Below, one piece after another: positions 18,459-25,844 of a stretch of DNA of 64,000 nucleotides. The notes under the pieces were generated by a model. It saw only the letters and a list, made by a program, of their open reading frames with translations. It was not told the origin of the DNA and did no database searches. Made by a program: the position numbers and the translations under genes. This stretch comes from JAAYRQ01 sp035647235 (GTDB lineage Bacteria > Bacillota > Syntrophomonadia > Syntrophomonadales > Syntrophomonadaceae): the NCBI GenBank assembly GCA_964514235.1, contig CAZEPV010000001.1:124001-188000 (forward strand), read 5' to 3'. Position 1 is the first letter of the stretch. Each line of letters opens with the position of its first letter.

Positions 18459-18497
18459 AACTGTACAAAATGGGAAAGCATTTTGTACAGTTTTTTT
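18459..18497 (+). terminator. Strong Rho-independent terminator
   Basis: A stem of about 13 bp (ACTGTACAAAATG with CATTTTGTACAGT) around a GGAAAG loop is followed by seven T residues. It ends the SleB-type gene. Confidence 0.92.
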
Positions 18498-18628
18498 AAT
18501 TTTTTTTATAGGTTACCCTTATTAGTCGCCTAGCAAATATTTTCCGATGTTTTATTAAACAGGATTTGCTATAATTAATAGATGTATATAGTTTAAATCT
18601 GCAGAACAGAAGGATGGAGGAAGTTTTT

Positions 18629-19693
18629 ATGTCTCTTATTAAAGTTGAAAAAACTACAAAAGCTAAAACCAAACCAGATTTTAACAATCTTGAATTTGGG
18701 CATCATTTTACGGATCATATGTTCATTATGGAATATACCGAAGGAAAAGGCTGGCATGATCCCAGAATAATTCCTTACCAGCCCATTAGCTTAGAACCCT
18801 CTACCATGATTTTTCATTATGGGCAAGCAATTTTTGAAGGTTTAAAGGCCTACAAGGCTGAGGATGGACGGGTATTATTGTTCAGACCTAGGAAGAACAT
18901 GGAAAGGGTAAACATTTCTAATGATCGACTTTGCATTCCCCCTATAGATGTAGATTTTGGGGTTGAGGCTATTAAGGCGGTAGTTGATATTGATAGAGAT
19001 TGGATACCTGAAGCCGAAGGTACCTCTTTATACATAAGGCCCTTTATTATTTCAACTGATCCCTACTTAGGGGTTAGACCATCCAAGACCTATAAATTTA
19101 TGATTATTTTATCACCTGTAGGAGCCTATTATCCCGAGGGGATTAACCCGGTTAAAATATATGTAGAGCCTAAATATATCAGAGCAGTAAAGGGTGGAAT
19201 AGGTTTTGCTAAGACCCCAGGCAATTATGCTGCTAGCCTTAAGGCTCAAGTTGAAGCCGAGGAAAAGGGTTATACCCAGGTACTTTGGCTAGATGGGATT
19301 GAAAGGAAATATATTGAAGAAGTGGGTACCATGAATGTCTTTTTTAAGATAGATGGGGAAGTAGTTACCCCCGCACTAGAAGGCAGTATCCTGGCTGGGA
19401 TAACCAGAGATTCCACTATTAATTTGCTCAAACATTGGGGGATACCTATTGTGGAAAAAAGAATATCAATTGATGAACTTTATGAAGCTCAGGCCCAAGG
19501 GATTTTGGAGGAAGCTTTCGGTACTGGAACTGCTGCAGTTATTTCCCCAATTGGCCAACTAAATTGGGAGGGGAATATTATAACTATTAATAATGGTCAG
19601 ACTGGCCCATTGTCGGCCCGTATTCATGAGACCATAACTGGTATCCAAAGTGGCAGGATTAAGGACGAATTTGCTTGGGCTACAGAAGTATAA
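18629..19693 (+). CDS. ilvE: Branched-chain amino acid aminotransferase
   Basis: This protein of about 354 residues belongs to fold-type IV PLP aminotransferases. It has the long (class II) BCAT form with IFEGLKAY near residue 77, RPFIISTDPYLGV near 140, the lysine-bearing GNYAASLKAQ segment near 203 and GTGTAAVISPIG near 310. It interconverts leucine, isoleucine and valine with their 2-oxo acids using glutamate/2-oxoglutarate. ATG 18629 is preferred because GGAGG (18616-18620) lies 8 bases upstream; an earlier in-frame ATG at 18614 overlaps that site. No T-box leader is visible in the short upstream gap. Confidence 0.92.
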   Translation: MSLIKVEKTTKAKTKPDFNNLEFGHHFTDHMFIMEYTEGKGWHDPRIIPYQPISLEPSTMIFHYGQAIFEGLKAYKAEDGRVLLFRPRKNMERVNISNDRLCIPPIDVDFGVEAIKAVVDIDRDWIPEAEGTSLYIRPFIISTDPYLGVRPSKTYKFMIILSPVGAYYPEGINPVKIYVEPKYIRAVKGGIGFAKTPGNYAASLKAQVEAEEKGYTQVLWLDGIERKYIEEVGTMNVFFKIDGEVVTPALEGSILAGITRDSTINLLKHWGIPIVEKRISIDELYEAQAQGILEEAFGTGTAAVISPIGQLNWEGNIITINNGQTGPLSARIHETITGIQSGRIKDEFAWATEV

Positions 19694-19701
19694 TCTTCGT
19701 A

Positions 19702-21216
19702 CTAAAGGGCTGTTTCTTTTAAAGAAATAGCCTTTTTCAAATGCACAGTAGCTTCATTTACATTTTCCCTACCCAAGACTGTAATATAATCGGCTCGTGT
19801 ATCCACCCCACCTTGTAATTGGCAGTCTTCAGACTTTAAAATTTTAATATAATCAATTATATCTGAGGTAATTCTTTCACCTAGGCTCACGACCGGGATT
19901 CCGGGTGGGTAGGCCATTATGTTTTCCCCTGCAATTTCACCAACTGCATCACCAATAGCGACTGTTTTTTTCGGACTATAAAAGGCATCACGGGGCGAAA
20001 CCAGCATTTCGTTATCAGGGGGCATAGTGTGGCTTCTAAAAGTTTTTAGGGAATTTAGTTTTGTAATGTCTTGCAGGGCATTTATCAGAATCTCTAGATT
20101 TGTCCAGTTATCCCCAATTGTTATGATGGCCATAATATTCATTAAGTCTGCTAGTTCAATCTGAATATTGTATTTATCTCTTAAGACAGCTTCAAATTGA
20201 TAGCCAGTATAGCCACATCTGCCTATATGTATGCCTAATTTGCTTTCATCAAAATTGTAGCAACCAGGCTTACCTACTAAATCTGGGCCAAAGGCATAAT
20301 AGTCCCCCATGTTATTAATTATATTACGGGCTTTCCTGGCCAAATCTAAAGTGTTTCCCAGGAGACTTTTGCCCTTAATAGCTAGTTGTTTGCGGGCTAT
20401 ATCTAATGAGGACATAAGCAAATAGGAGGCACTAGAAGTATAGGTCAAATTAAGCACTTGCCTAACTCGTTTTGGGGAAATAAATTTACTATTTAAAAAA
20501 AGAATCGAGCTTTGGGTTAATGAACCCCCAGTTTTGTGCATGCTGGCTGCACTCATGTCAGCCCCAGCATACAAAGCGGGTAGGGGAAAATCTGGGTGAA
20601 AATACATATGGGCCCCATGGGCTTCGTCTACCAAAACAGCCATGTTATTTTGATGGGCCAGTGTAATAATGCTCTTTATATCGGGAGTAAAGCCGTAGTA
20701 GCTGGGGTTAATTAAAAATAGTGCTTTGGCATGGGGGTGTTTGTGTATGGCTTTTTCTACACTTTCAGCGCTTATAGCCATAGCTATGCCTAACCTTTCA
20801 TTTATAGTCGGTTGGATATAAACTGGTATAGCACCACTTAATATAAGGCCACCAATACATGAATTATGGGCGTTACGGGGAATTATAATTTCATCACCAG
20901 GTGAACATACACTCATTATCATGGCCTGTACGCCAGAAGTAGTACCATTGATTAGGAAATAGGCGTAATCAGCCCCAAAAGCCTGGGCATATAATCGTTC
21001 CGCTTCGGCTATCACGCCTTGGGGATTATTTATATAATCGAGATTTTGCATACCATTAAGGTCCATTTGTAAAATTTTGTTACCTGTGTATGCAGCTAGT
21101 TCTGGTAGACCATGGCCTTGTTTATGGCCAGGTACATGAAATGGAATAGTTTTAGCATCTATATGTCTTTGGACAGCCGTGAACAAGGGAGTTTCGTTTT
21201 GATTGAGTTTTTCCAT
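19702..21216 (-). CDS. Orn/Lys/Arg decarboxylase family protein
   Basis: This 504-residue fold-type I PLP enzyme has the family opening IPFHVPGHKQG, the PLP region LVDEAHGAHMYFH (about 205-217) and the cofactor lysine in SMHKTGGSLTQSS (about 238-250). The C-terminal domain includes AYPPGIPVVSLGE. The length suits the short Gram-positive form (SpeA/Cad-like). It probably decarboxylates arginine, lysine or ornithine to a polyamine precursor; which one cannot be decided. Its last codons lie within the terminator hairpin of the convergent ilvE gene. Confidence 0.9.
   Translation of the reverse strand: MEKLNQNETPLFTAVQRHIDAKTIPFHVPGHKQGHGLPELAAYTGNKILQMDLNGMQNLDYINNPQGVIAEAERLYAQAFGADYAYFLINGTTSGVQAMIMSVCSPGDEIIIPRNAHNSCIGGLILSGAIPVYIQPTINERLGIAMAISAESVEKAIHKHPHAKALFLINPSYYGFTPDIKSIITLAHQNNMAVLVDEAHGAHMYFHPDFPLPALYAGADMSAASMHKTGGSLTQSSILFLNSKFISPKRVRQVLNLTYTSSASYLLMSSLDIARKQLAIKGKSLLGNTLDLARKARNIINNMGDYYAFGPDLVGKPGCYNFDESKLGIHIGRCGYTGYQFEAVLRDKYNIQIELADLMNIMAIITIGDNWTNLEILINALQDITKLNSLKTFRSHTMPPDNEMLVSPRDAFYSPKKTVAIGDAVGEIAGENIMAYPPGIPVVSLGERITSDIIDYIKILKSEDCQLQGGVDTRADYITVLGRENVNEATVHLKKAISLKETAL
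19708..19737 (+). terminator. Terminator of ilvE, inside the 3' end of the decarboxylase gene
   Basis: GGCTGTTTCTTT pairs with AAAGAAATAGCC (one G-T pair) and is followed by TTTTT. The same bases encode the last residues of the convergent decarboxylase (stop codon at 19702-19704). Confidence 0.8.
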
Positions 21217-21311
21217 GAATAGATATCCCCCAGAATCCCCATATCAATATTATTTTGTATGATATGAAAAAGAAATTAAAAATGTGAATAGATTAGACTA
21301 TTTTGTGGGGC

Positions 21312-22256
21312 TTAATACTGCCCTATTCCTTTATCTATTACATCATTAATGGGGGCATAGTAATAGCGGCCTAGCTTTTTCCTTTCATAACTTCCATCCT
21401 CCTGTCTGATAGTAAGCCAGGATTCTACTAATCCTCCATCCATACCTTTTACTACTATCCTTTCACACCCTTCAGGTAAATTTGCGTCATGGCGGTAAAG
21501 TGCTCCCCTTTCAACTAGTTTAATTACATCGTGGTGCCACTTAACTTTGGGTGGTTTAACCTGACCGTAAAAGCCGATATATAAAGTATTATTAATTCCC
21601 TGAGCCCAAATTAATATGGGGTAAGGGGTATTATTTTTGAATTTAAAATCCTTTATGCCATAGGCTACGGTAGCATCCTGGCCGTATGGGACATAGGGTA
21701 CTGGCATACTATGGGGGTGTCTTTCTATAATTTCCAGGTTACTTAAAACAGCCACATTGTAAAGGGTAGATGCTATTTTGCATACACCACCACCAATAGT
21801 GGTAGTCATTCTTGTACCTGCGTAAGTAGGCCCAGCCCTATAGCCTTTTTGGCTAGTGTATGGGCCTAGAACTTTATTATGGGAAAATATTTCCCCTGCC
21901 TCCAGAACTGTTCCAGATAGAAGCCGAGCTGCTAAATGCACATTATATTCCTCACCAGGTAGCGGATCGGGTAAAACGGTTCGGTAGGCCGCCATTTGCA
22001 AAAATGTATTTTTACTAGCTAGAGCTTCCAGAAATGCTAGGTCTTTTTCCCAGGGTAAACCGACAGCATTGCCCGATTGCAAATCATAATAATTATTGGC
22101 CAATACTGCAATTTCTGTATTCCTATCCTCAGATACACTTCTTTCTTGGATAATCAATGAATGCTTCCAGGATTGTAATAATAAGATGATAGAAAAGGAT
22201 AAAAAGAAAATTGAAATTAATATTACAATTATTTTTCTCAAATATTTTCCCACCAA
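21312..22256 (-). CDS. VanW family protein
   Basis: This 314-residue protein has an N-terminal membrane anchor (about 8-28). Its VanW domain (about 90-235) has the typical GEIFSHNKVLGPYTSQKGY, IGGGVCKIASTLYNVAV and ERHPHSMPVPYVPYGQDA motifs. A G5-like tail may follow. VanW proteins are extracellular, membrane-anchored and of unclear biochemical role; the name comes from vancomycin-resistance clusters, and resistance is not implied here. The start is uncertain: TTG 22256 opens the frame, while an internal TTG with GGTGGG about 7 bases upstream is an alternative. Confidence 0.85.
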   Translation of the reverse strand: MVGKYLRKIIVILISIFFLSFSIILLLQSWKHSLIIQERSVSEDRNTEIAVLANNYYDLQSGNAVGLPWEKDLAFLEALASKNTFLQMAAYRTVLPDPLPGEEYNVHLAARLLSGTVLEAGEIFSHNKVLGPYTSQKGYRAGPTYAGTRMTTTIGGGVCKIASTLYNVAVLSNLEIIERHPHSMPVPYVPYGQDATVAYGIKDFKFKNNTPYPILIWAQGINNTLYIGFYGQVKPPKVKWHHDVIKLVERGALYRHDANLPEGCERIVVKGMDGGLVESWLTIRQEDGSYERKKLGRYYYAPINDVIDKGIGQY

Positions 22257-22335
22257 TCACTTTAGTAATATAGGGCTCCCATATTTATAAGTATTTAAAA
22301 ACAAGTAAAAGTATGAAATTTTAGGAGGAAAAATT

Positions 22336-22749
22336 TTGGTAATCGCAATTGCCTTATTTGGTATGGTATGTTGGGGTATAGCGCCCATTTTTCTTAAAAT
22401 AGGATTAAATAATATAAATCCCCTATACGCCTTAGTCTTTAGGACTATTATAGCTGCAGGTTTGGTAAGTGGTTGGATGCTCTTGAGTGGTAGCTATAAT
22501 CACGTGAAATCCATACCATTCACTGCTTGTCTTTTACTAACTTGTGAGGCCATATTGGCCACCCTGATTGGTGATTTAGCTTATTATGCCGCAATTAAAA
22601 AAGGTGATGTGTCAGTGGTCACTGTAATAATGGCCTCTTCACCTTTGGTAACTATGGCTTGTGCCCATATTTTTTTGGGTGAACATATAACTTTTATCAG
22701 AATAGCTGGGGCTAGCCTAATAATTTTAGGAATATTTTTGATAGTTTAA
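22336..22749 (+). CDS. Single-domain EamA/DMT-type membrane transporter
   Basis: This protein of about 137 residues has four to five predicted membrane helices and one EamA repeat (for example ALFGMVCWGIAPIFLKIGL and YAAIKKGDVSVVTVI, then PLVTMACAHIFLGE). Full DMT transporters have two repeats, so this half-length protein should act as a dimer. AGGAGG (22323-22328) supports the TTG start. The substrate is unknown. Confidence 0.82.
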   Translation: MVIAIALFGMVCWGIAPIFLKIGLNNINPLYALVFRTIIAAGLVSGWMLLSGSYNHVKSIPFTACLLLTCEAILATLIGDLAYYAAIKKGDVSVVTVIMASSPLVTMACAHIFLGEHITFIRIAGASLIILGIFLIV

Positions 22750-22813
22750 ACAGATAGTATAATTATTACAAAAGCATTAGAAAGAATCCATAATTAGAAT
22801 CGGGGTGATTTTA

Positions 22814-23260
22814 ATTAAATTTGTATATTTCGATTACGGGGGTAGCCATTCTTCTGTATTGGCAGCTAATATTCATCTAGGTAACTTAAATTCAGCTAAA
22901 ACACCATCCGATGCAGAACTTATAAATCTACCTTTATTTGACAAGACAGTCCCAGAGGATTTTGGAACTATGCAATATGTGGGACAAGATGAAAATAATC
23001 ATGAAGTTTATGTCTTCGGAACTAGACATTCCGATTTTACGGCTACTATTAATGGACTAGCTGCTTTACTAGGGGTAAGCACAGAATATACCTTTGTGGG
23101 GACTATGCCATATGTCAATTATTTGTTAAGGTTAGGTGGTTTTTTATCGCGGGGTTTATCAGCGCCTTCGTTAGGACGGCCTTTTGTTTTTAGGGGGGCC
23201 AAAATGGCCTATCCTGCTTTAGCAAACTTAGTCGACAGGGTTAAAGTTGAGACTATATAG
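22814..23260 (+). CDS. DUF3189 family protein (first of a tandem pair)
   Basis: This protein of about 149 residues opens with KFVYFDYGGSHSSVLAANIHLG, the hallmark N-terminus of DUF3189, a spore-former protein family of unknown function. ATT at 22814 is the likeliest start: GGGGTG (22802-22807) lies 6 bases upstream and family members begin MKxxYxDYGG. A GTG at 22805 is in frame but would have no ribosome site. A related gene follows 9 bases after the stop. Confidence 0.78.
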   Translation: MKFVYFDYGGSHSSVLAANIHLGNLNSAKTPSDAELINLPLFDKTVPEDFGTMQYVGQDENNHEVYVFGTRHSDFTATINGLAALLGVSTEYTFVGTMPYVNYLLRLGGFLSRGLSAPSLGRPFVFRGAKMAYPALANLVDRVKVETI

Positions 23261-23269
23261 GGGGTAAAA

Positions 23270-23749
23270 ATGGACTATATCTTGGTAGGTAAAAATGCAG
23301 TTTACGAAACAATTGTAGCTGCACTAGTTTTTTTGCAAAAGGAAGAAAACTTAATAGAGGAGTTAGATAAGAATCCTGTATTTGGTGATCTTGATAGGGA
23401 CAATAAAAGGGAACCAATTTTTATGGGCTTTGATAATAGAGGAAACAGAATATATATCTTGGGTACGCAAAACTACAAATTAATAGAAAAAATAGTGGGG
23501 GAATTATCTCGGGTAGCTGGCCAGCCAGATATTCCCCTGCAAGTTATAACTATGGAAATCAAAGGGGATGCCCTTACTTATTATTTAGCCTATTTAGCCG
23601 ATTTACCCTTAATTGGGGCTTGGTTTGCCAACTTAGCCAAAAGGTGGGTAATATCACGTAAAACTGAAATCATGACATCTTGTCGGAATACCATAAATTC
23701 TATGCCACAGCTTGAAGATTTTAGCCCTGCTGCCAAGCCTTTGAAATAA
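23270..23749 (+). CDS. DUF3189-related protein (second of a tandem pair)
   Basis: This 159-residue protein shares with its upstream neighbour the layout of an N-terminal strand-helix, a central G-x-D-x-x-G-N-x-(I/V)-Y-(I/V)-x-G segment (GFDNRGNRIYILGT against GQDENNHEVYVFGT) and a helical C-terminus. It lacks the YDYGGSHSS motif, having YILVGKNAVYE instead, so if that motif is catalytic this copy is not. GGGGG precedes the ATG. The two probably form one operon and perhaps a complex. Confidence 0.72.
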   Translation: MDYILVGKNAVYETIVAALVFLQKEENLIEELDKNPVFGDLDRDNKREPIFMGFDNRGNRIYILGTQNYKLIEKIVGELSRVAGQPDIPLQVITMEIKGDALTYYLAYLADLPLIGAWFANLAKRWVISRKTEIMTSCRNTINSMPQLEDFSPAAKPLK

Positions 23750-23864
23750 ATTATCTAGGCAGCAATCTAGCCTTGAGAAACAAGATTTTGAAGATTCTTA
23801 CTATTAATTATACTTATTTAAGTATATAATAAAAATGAATTACAAAATTTAGGGGGGCATTTGA

Positions 23865-24662
23865 ATGGGGAGTTATAAGGGGCTGGAATACAAGACTATG
23901 TTGGCTTGGGTGGAGGATGGAGTAGGTTATTCCCAACTTAATCGTCCTAAGGCTTTCAACGCACTCAATGTTGAACTAATGGGGGAAGCCTACGACCTTT
24001 TAATGAGGTACCAGGAGGATCCAGATGTAAAAGTGATTGTAATTTGTGGGGTAGAAAATGCCTTCGCGGCAGGGGCGGACCTTAAGGCTGTAGCTAGTAT
24101 TAATTCATTTGAGGCTCGGGACTTTTTAGATCAGACTAGTAAAACTCTGTTTGCTATTGAGGATCACCATAAACCGATTATTGCAGTAGTACGGGGATTA
24201 GCCTTAGGTGGCGGGCTAGAATTAATGATGGCTTGTGATATTAAAATTGTAGCTGAAGATGCTACCTTAGGTTTACCTGAAATCAATTTGGGCATTTTCC
24301 CAGGTGGGGGAGGAACCCAAAGGATGCCAAGGCATACTTCAATATGTTTAGCTAAGCAATACATATTTACGGGTGATTTCTTCGATGCCCAAACTGCGCT
24401 GAAAATAGGTTTGGCTAATATGGTTGTACCAGCAGATGAAGCTATGGAAACAGGCAAAAAAATGGCTAGAAGGATAGCGCGCAAAAGTCCTTTGGCACTT
24501 CGTGAAGCCAAAAATGCAGTTAACATGAGTATGAACACTGATATTAAAACTGGTTGTCGCTTAGAGCAGCTTGCCTGGTCTATCTTATTTTCTTCTGAAG
24601 ATCAGAAAGAAGGTATGCAAGCCTTTTTAGAAAACCGTCGGGCCGAATTTAAGGGAAAATAA
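23865..24662 (+). CDS. Enoyl-CoA hydratase (crotonase) family protein, Glu164-to-Gln type
   Basis: This 265-residue crotonase has both oxyanion-hole loops (AFAAGADLKAV near 67 and GLALGGGLELMMACD near 110) and LPEINLGIFPGGGGTQR, where Glu aligns with catalytic Glu144 of rat hydratase. Twelve residues after GGTQR's arginine, where rat has AMEM (Glu164), this protein reads AKQY. Gapless alignment thus puts Gln at the second catalytic position. A very close copy with the same change is at 59075-59872. It may hydrate poorly or do a different crotonase reaction. The gene stands alone with a GGGGGG ribosome site and its own terminator. Confidence 0.88.
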   Translation: MGSYKGLEYKTMLAWVEDGVGYSQLNRPKAFNALNVELMGEAYDLLMRYQEDPDVKVIVICGVENAFAAGADLKAVASINSFEARDFLDQTSKTLFAIEDHHKPIIAVVRGLALGGGLELMMACDIKIVAEDATLGLPEINLGIFPGGGGTQRMPRHTSICLAKQYIFTGDFFDAQTALKIGLANMVVPADEAMETGKKMARRIARKSPLALREAKNAVNMSMNTDIKTGCRLEQLAWSILFSSEDQKEGMQAFLENRRAEFKGK

Positions 24663-24687
24663 ATACGAATAGAAGATAAAAGACACC

Positions 24688-24722
24688 AACGCATCCTGAA
24701 ATAGGATGCGTTTTACTTTTTT
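24688..24722 (+). terminator. Rho-independent terminator
   Basis: AACGCATCCT and AGGATGCGTT form a 10-bp stem with a 5-base loop, followed by TTACTTTTTT. Confidence 0.85.
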
Positions 24723-24749
24723 AAAGGAACATTTTATAGCTAGCCTGCT

Positions 24750-24755
24750 TATAAT
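24750..24755 (+). promoter_or_regulatory. -10 element upstream of the first feo operon
   Basis: TATAAT is a perfect -10 hexamer. The -35 is poor (GGAACA at 24726-24731, spacer 18). Transcription would start near 24762, just before the operator-like inverted repeat. Confidence 0.5.
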
Positions 24756-24769
24756 AAAGTGTCAATGCT

Positions 24770-24801
24770 GACAAATAGTTAGTCTAATCTAACTTTTTGT
24801 C
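24770..24801. promoter_or_regulatory. DtxR-box-like operator of the first feo operon
   Basis: GACAAATAGTTAG (24770-24782) and CTAACTTTTTGTC (24789-24801) are inverted repeats matching at 12 of 13 positions, separated by 6 bases. The core TAGTTAGTCTAATCTAA closely resembles the DtxR/IdeR consensus TAGGTTAGSCTAACCTAA. It sits at the expected transcript start and ends 12 bp before the feoA reading frame, so a bound repressor would block expression. The DtxR-family gene at 27159-27614 is the likely regulator. Confidence 0.72.
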
Positions 24802-24813
24802 TAAAAGGGGGGA

Positions 24814-25107
24814 TTGGGCATAAGCATAAGCTTAACTGATTTACCTATAAAACAGGAAGGGATAGTAGAGGAAATTCTAGGCACAAATCAGAATAAACGT
24901 AGATTATTGGATTTAGGATTTGTGCCCGGCACTAGAGTCAAGACTGTTCGTAAAAGTCCTGCTGGTAATCCTATTGCTTATTTAATACGTGGCACAGTTA
25001 TAGCTTTAAGAAAAAGCGAGACTGATTTAATAATAGTGCAGACAGCAGAGGAAAATGAGGAGGAGAGCTATGCTTGGGGAACTTCAAACTTTGAGGAAAA
25101 AATTTAA
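24814..25107 (+). CDS. feoA: FeoA-type SH3-like protein
   Basis: This protein of about 95 residues matches FeoA: LTDLPIKQEGIVEEI at the start, then RRLLDLGFVPGTRVKTVRKSP with the conserved G-x-x-P-G turn, and ALRKSETDLI near the end. It supports FeoB-mediated ferrous iron uptake. The start is uncertain. TTG 24814 comes only one base after the GGGGGG ribosome site, which is too close; ATA at 24820, 7 bases away, would give a more usual FeoA N-terminus. The 3' end overlaps the start of the FeoB GTPase gene. Confidence 0.85.
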   Translation: MGISISLTDLPIKQEGIVEEILGTNQNKRRLLDLGFVPGTRVKTVRKSPAGNPIAYLIRGTVIALRKSETDLIIVQTAEENEEESYAWGTSNFEEKI

Positions 25108-25822
25108 TATAGCTACTGCTAATAGTACCAAAGTTATTGCTTTAGTTGGTAACCCGAACACAGGAAAAAGCACCATTTTTAACGCCTTAACTGGACTTAG
25201 ACAACATACGGGTAATTGGCCAGGAAAAACGGTTATACAAGCACAGGGGGAATTTAGCTATAAGCAAAAGGATTTTTTATTAGTAGATTTACCGGGTATT
25301 TATTCACTTTTTCCTCATTCACCCGATGAACAAGTGGCTCGGGATTTTTTATGTTTTGCCCATCCCGATATAACAATTGCAGTGGCAGATGCAACTTGTT
25401 TGGAAAGGAATCTTAGCTTGATTTTACAGATAATAGAAATTACTCCTAGGGTAGTATTGTGTGTCAATCTCATGGATGAGGCAAAACGCAAAAAGATAAA
25501 AATAGATATAAATTGTCTGGAAAGGGAATTAGGGATACCCGTTATTCCTACAGTGGCTCGTAATGGGGAAGGTATAAAGGAATTGAAGATTGTTTTAAAC
25601 AATTTTACCCATAGGCAAGGGAACCCCACTCCCTATTATATTGATTATGGTAATTATATTGAAAAAAGGATTAAAAAAATTGAAAGGCAACTTACGGCTT
25701 TTAATACAAGTAGGCTAATTAATCCCCGTTGGCTGGCCCTAAGGATTTTGGAGGAGGACAAAGATATAAATGAGGCCTTGAGATACTATTTTAATTGGGA
25801 CGGCGAGGTGCAATGTCATTAA
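25070..25822 (+). CDS. feoB: FeoB GTPase domain protein (split FeoB, N-terminal part)
   Basis: This protein of about 250 residues is the cytosolic half of FeoB only: G1 GNPNTGKST, the G2 region around GNWPGKTV, G3 DLPG, G4 NLMD, then a short helical region ending in RWLALRILEEDKDINEALRYYF and a stop. AGGAGGAG supports ATG 25070, inside the end of feoA. The permease half is encoded in another frame 22 bp downstream. Since both parts keep family length and motifs and have separate reading frames, this looks like a true two-gene FeoB rather than a simple frameshift. It would bind and hydrolyse GTP to gate iron uptake. Confidence 0.88.
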   Translation: MLGELQTLRKKFNIATANSTKVIALVGNPNTGKSTIFNALTGLRQHTGNWPGKTVIQAQGEFSYKQKDFLLVDLPGIYSLFPHSPDEQVARDFLCFAHPDITIAVADATCLERNLSLILQIIEITPRVVLCVNLMDEAKRKKIKIDINCLERELGIPVIPTVARNGEGIKELKIVLNNFTHRQGNPTPYYIDYGNYIEKRIKKIERQLTAFNTSRLINPRWLALRILEEDKDINEALRYYFNWDGEVQCH

Positions 25823-25844
25823 TAAAAGGGAGATATGGCCAGAA

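Noticed and set aside
18499..18628. T-box leader ahead of ilvE
   Set aside because: The gap is too short and contains no AGGGTGGNACCGCG-like T-box sequence.
21312..22256. Vancomycin resistance gene
   Set aside because: VanW-family proteins are common outside resistance clusters and no vanHAX-type genes are present.
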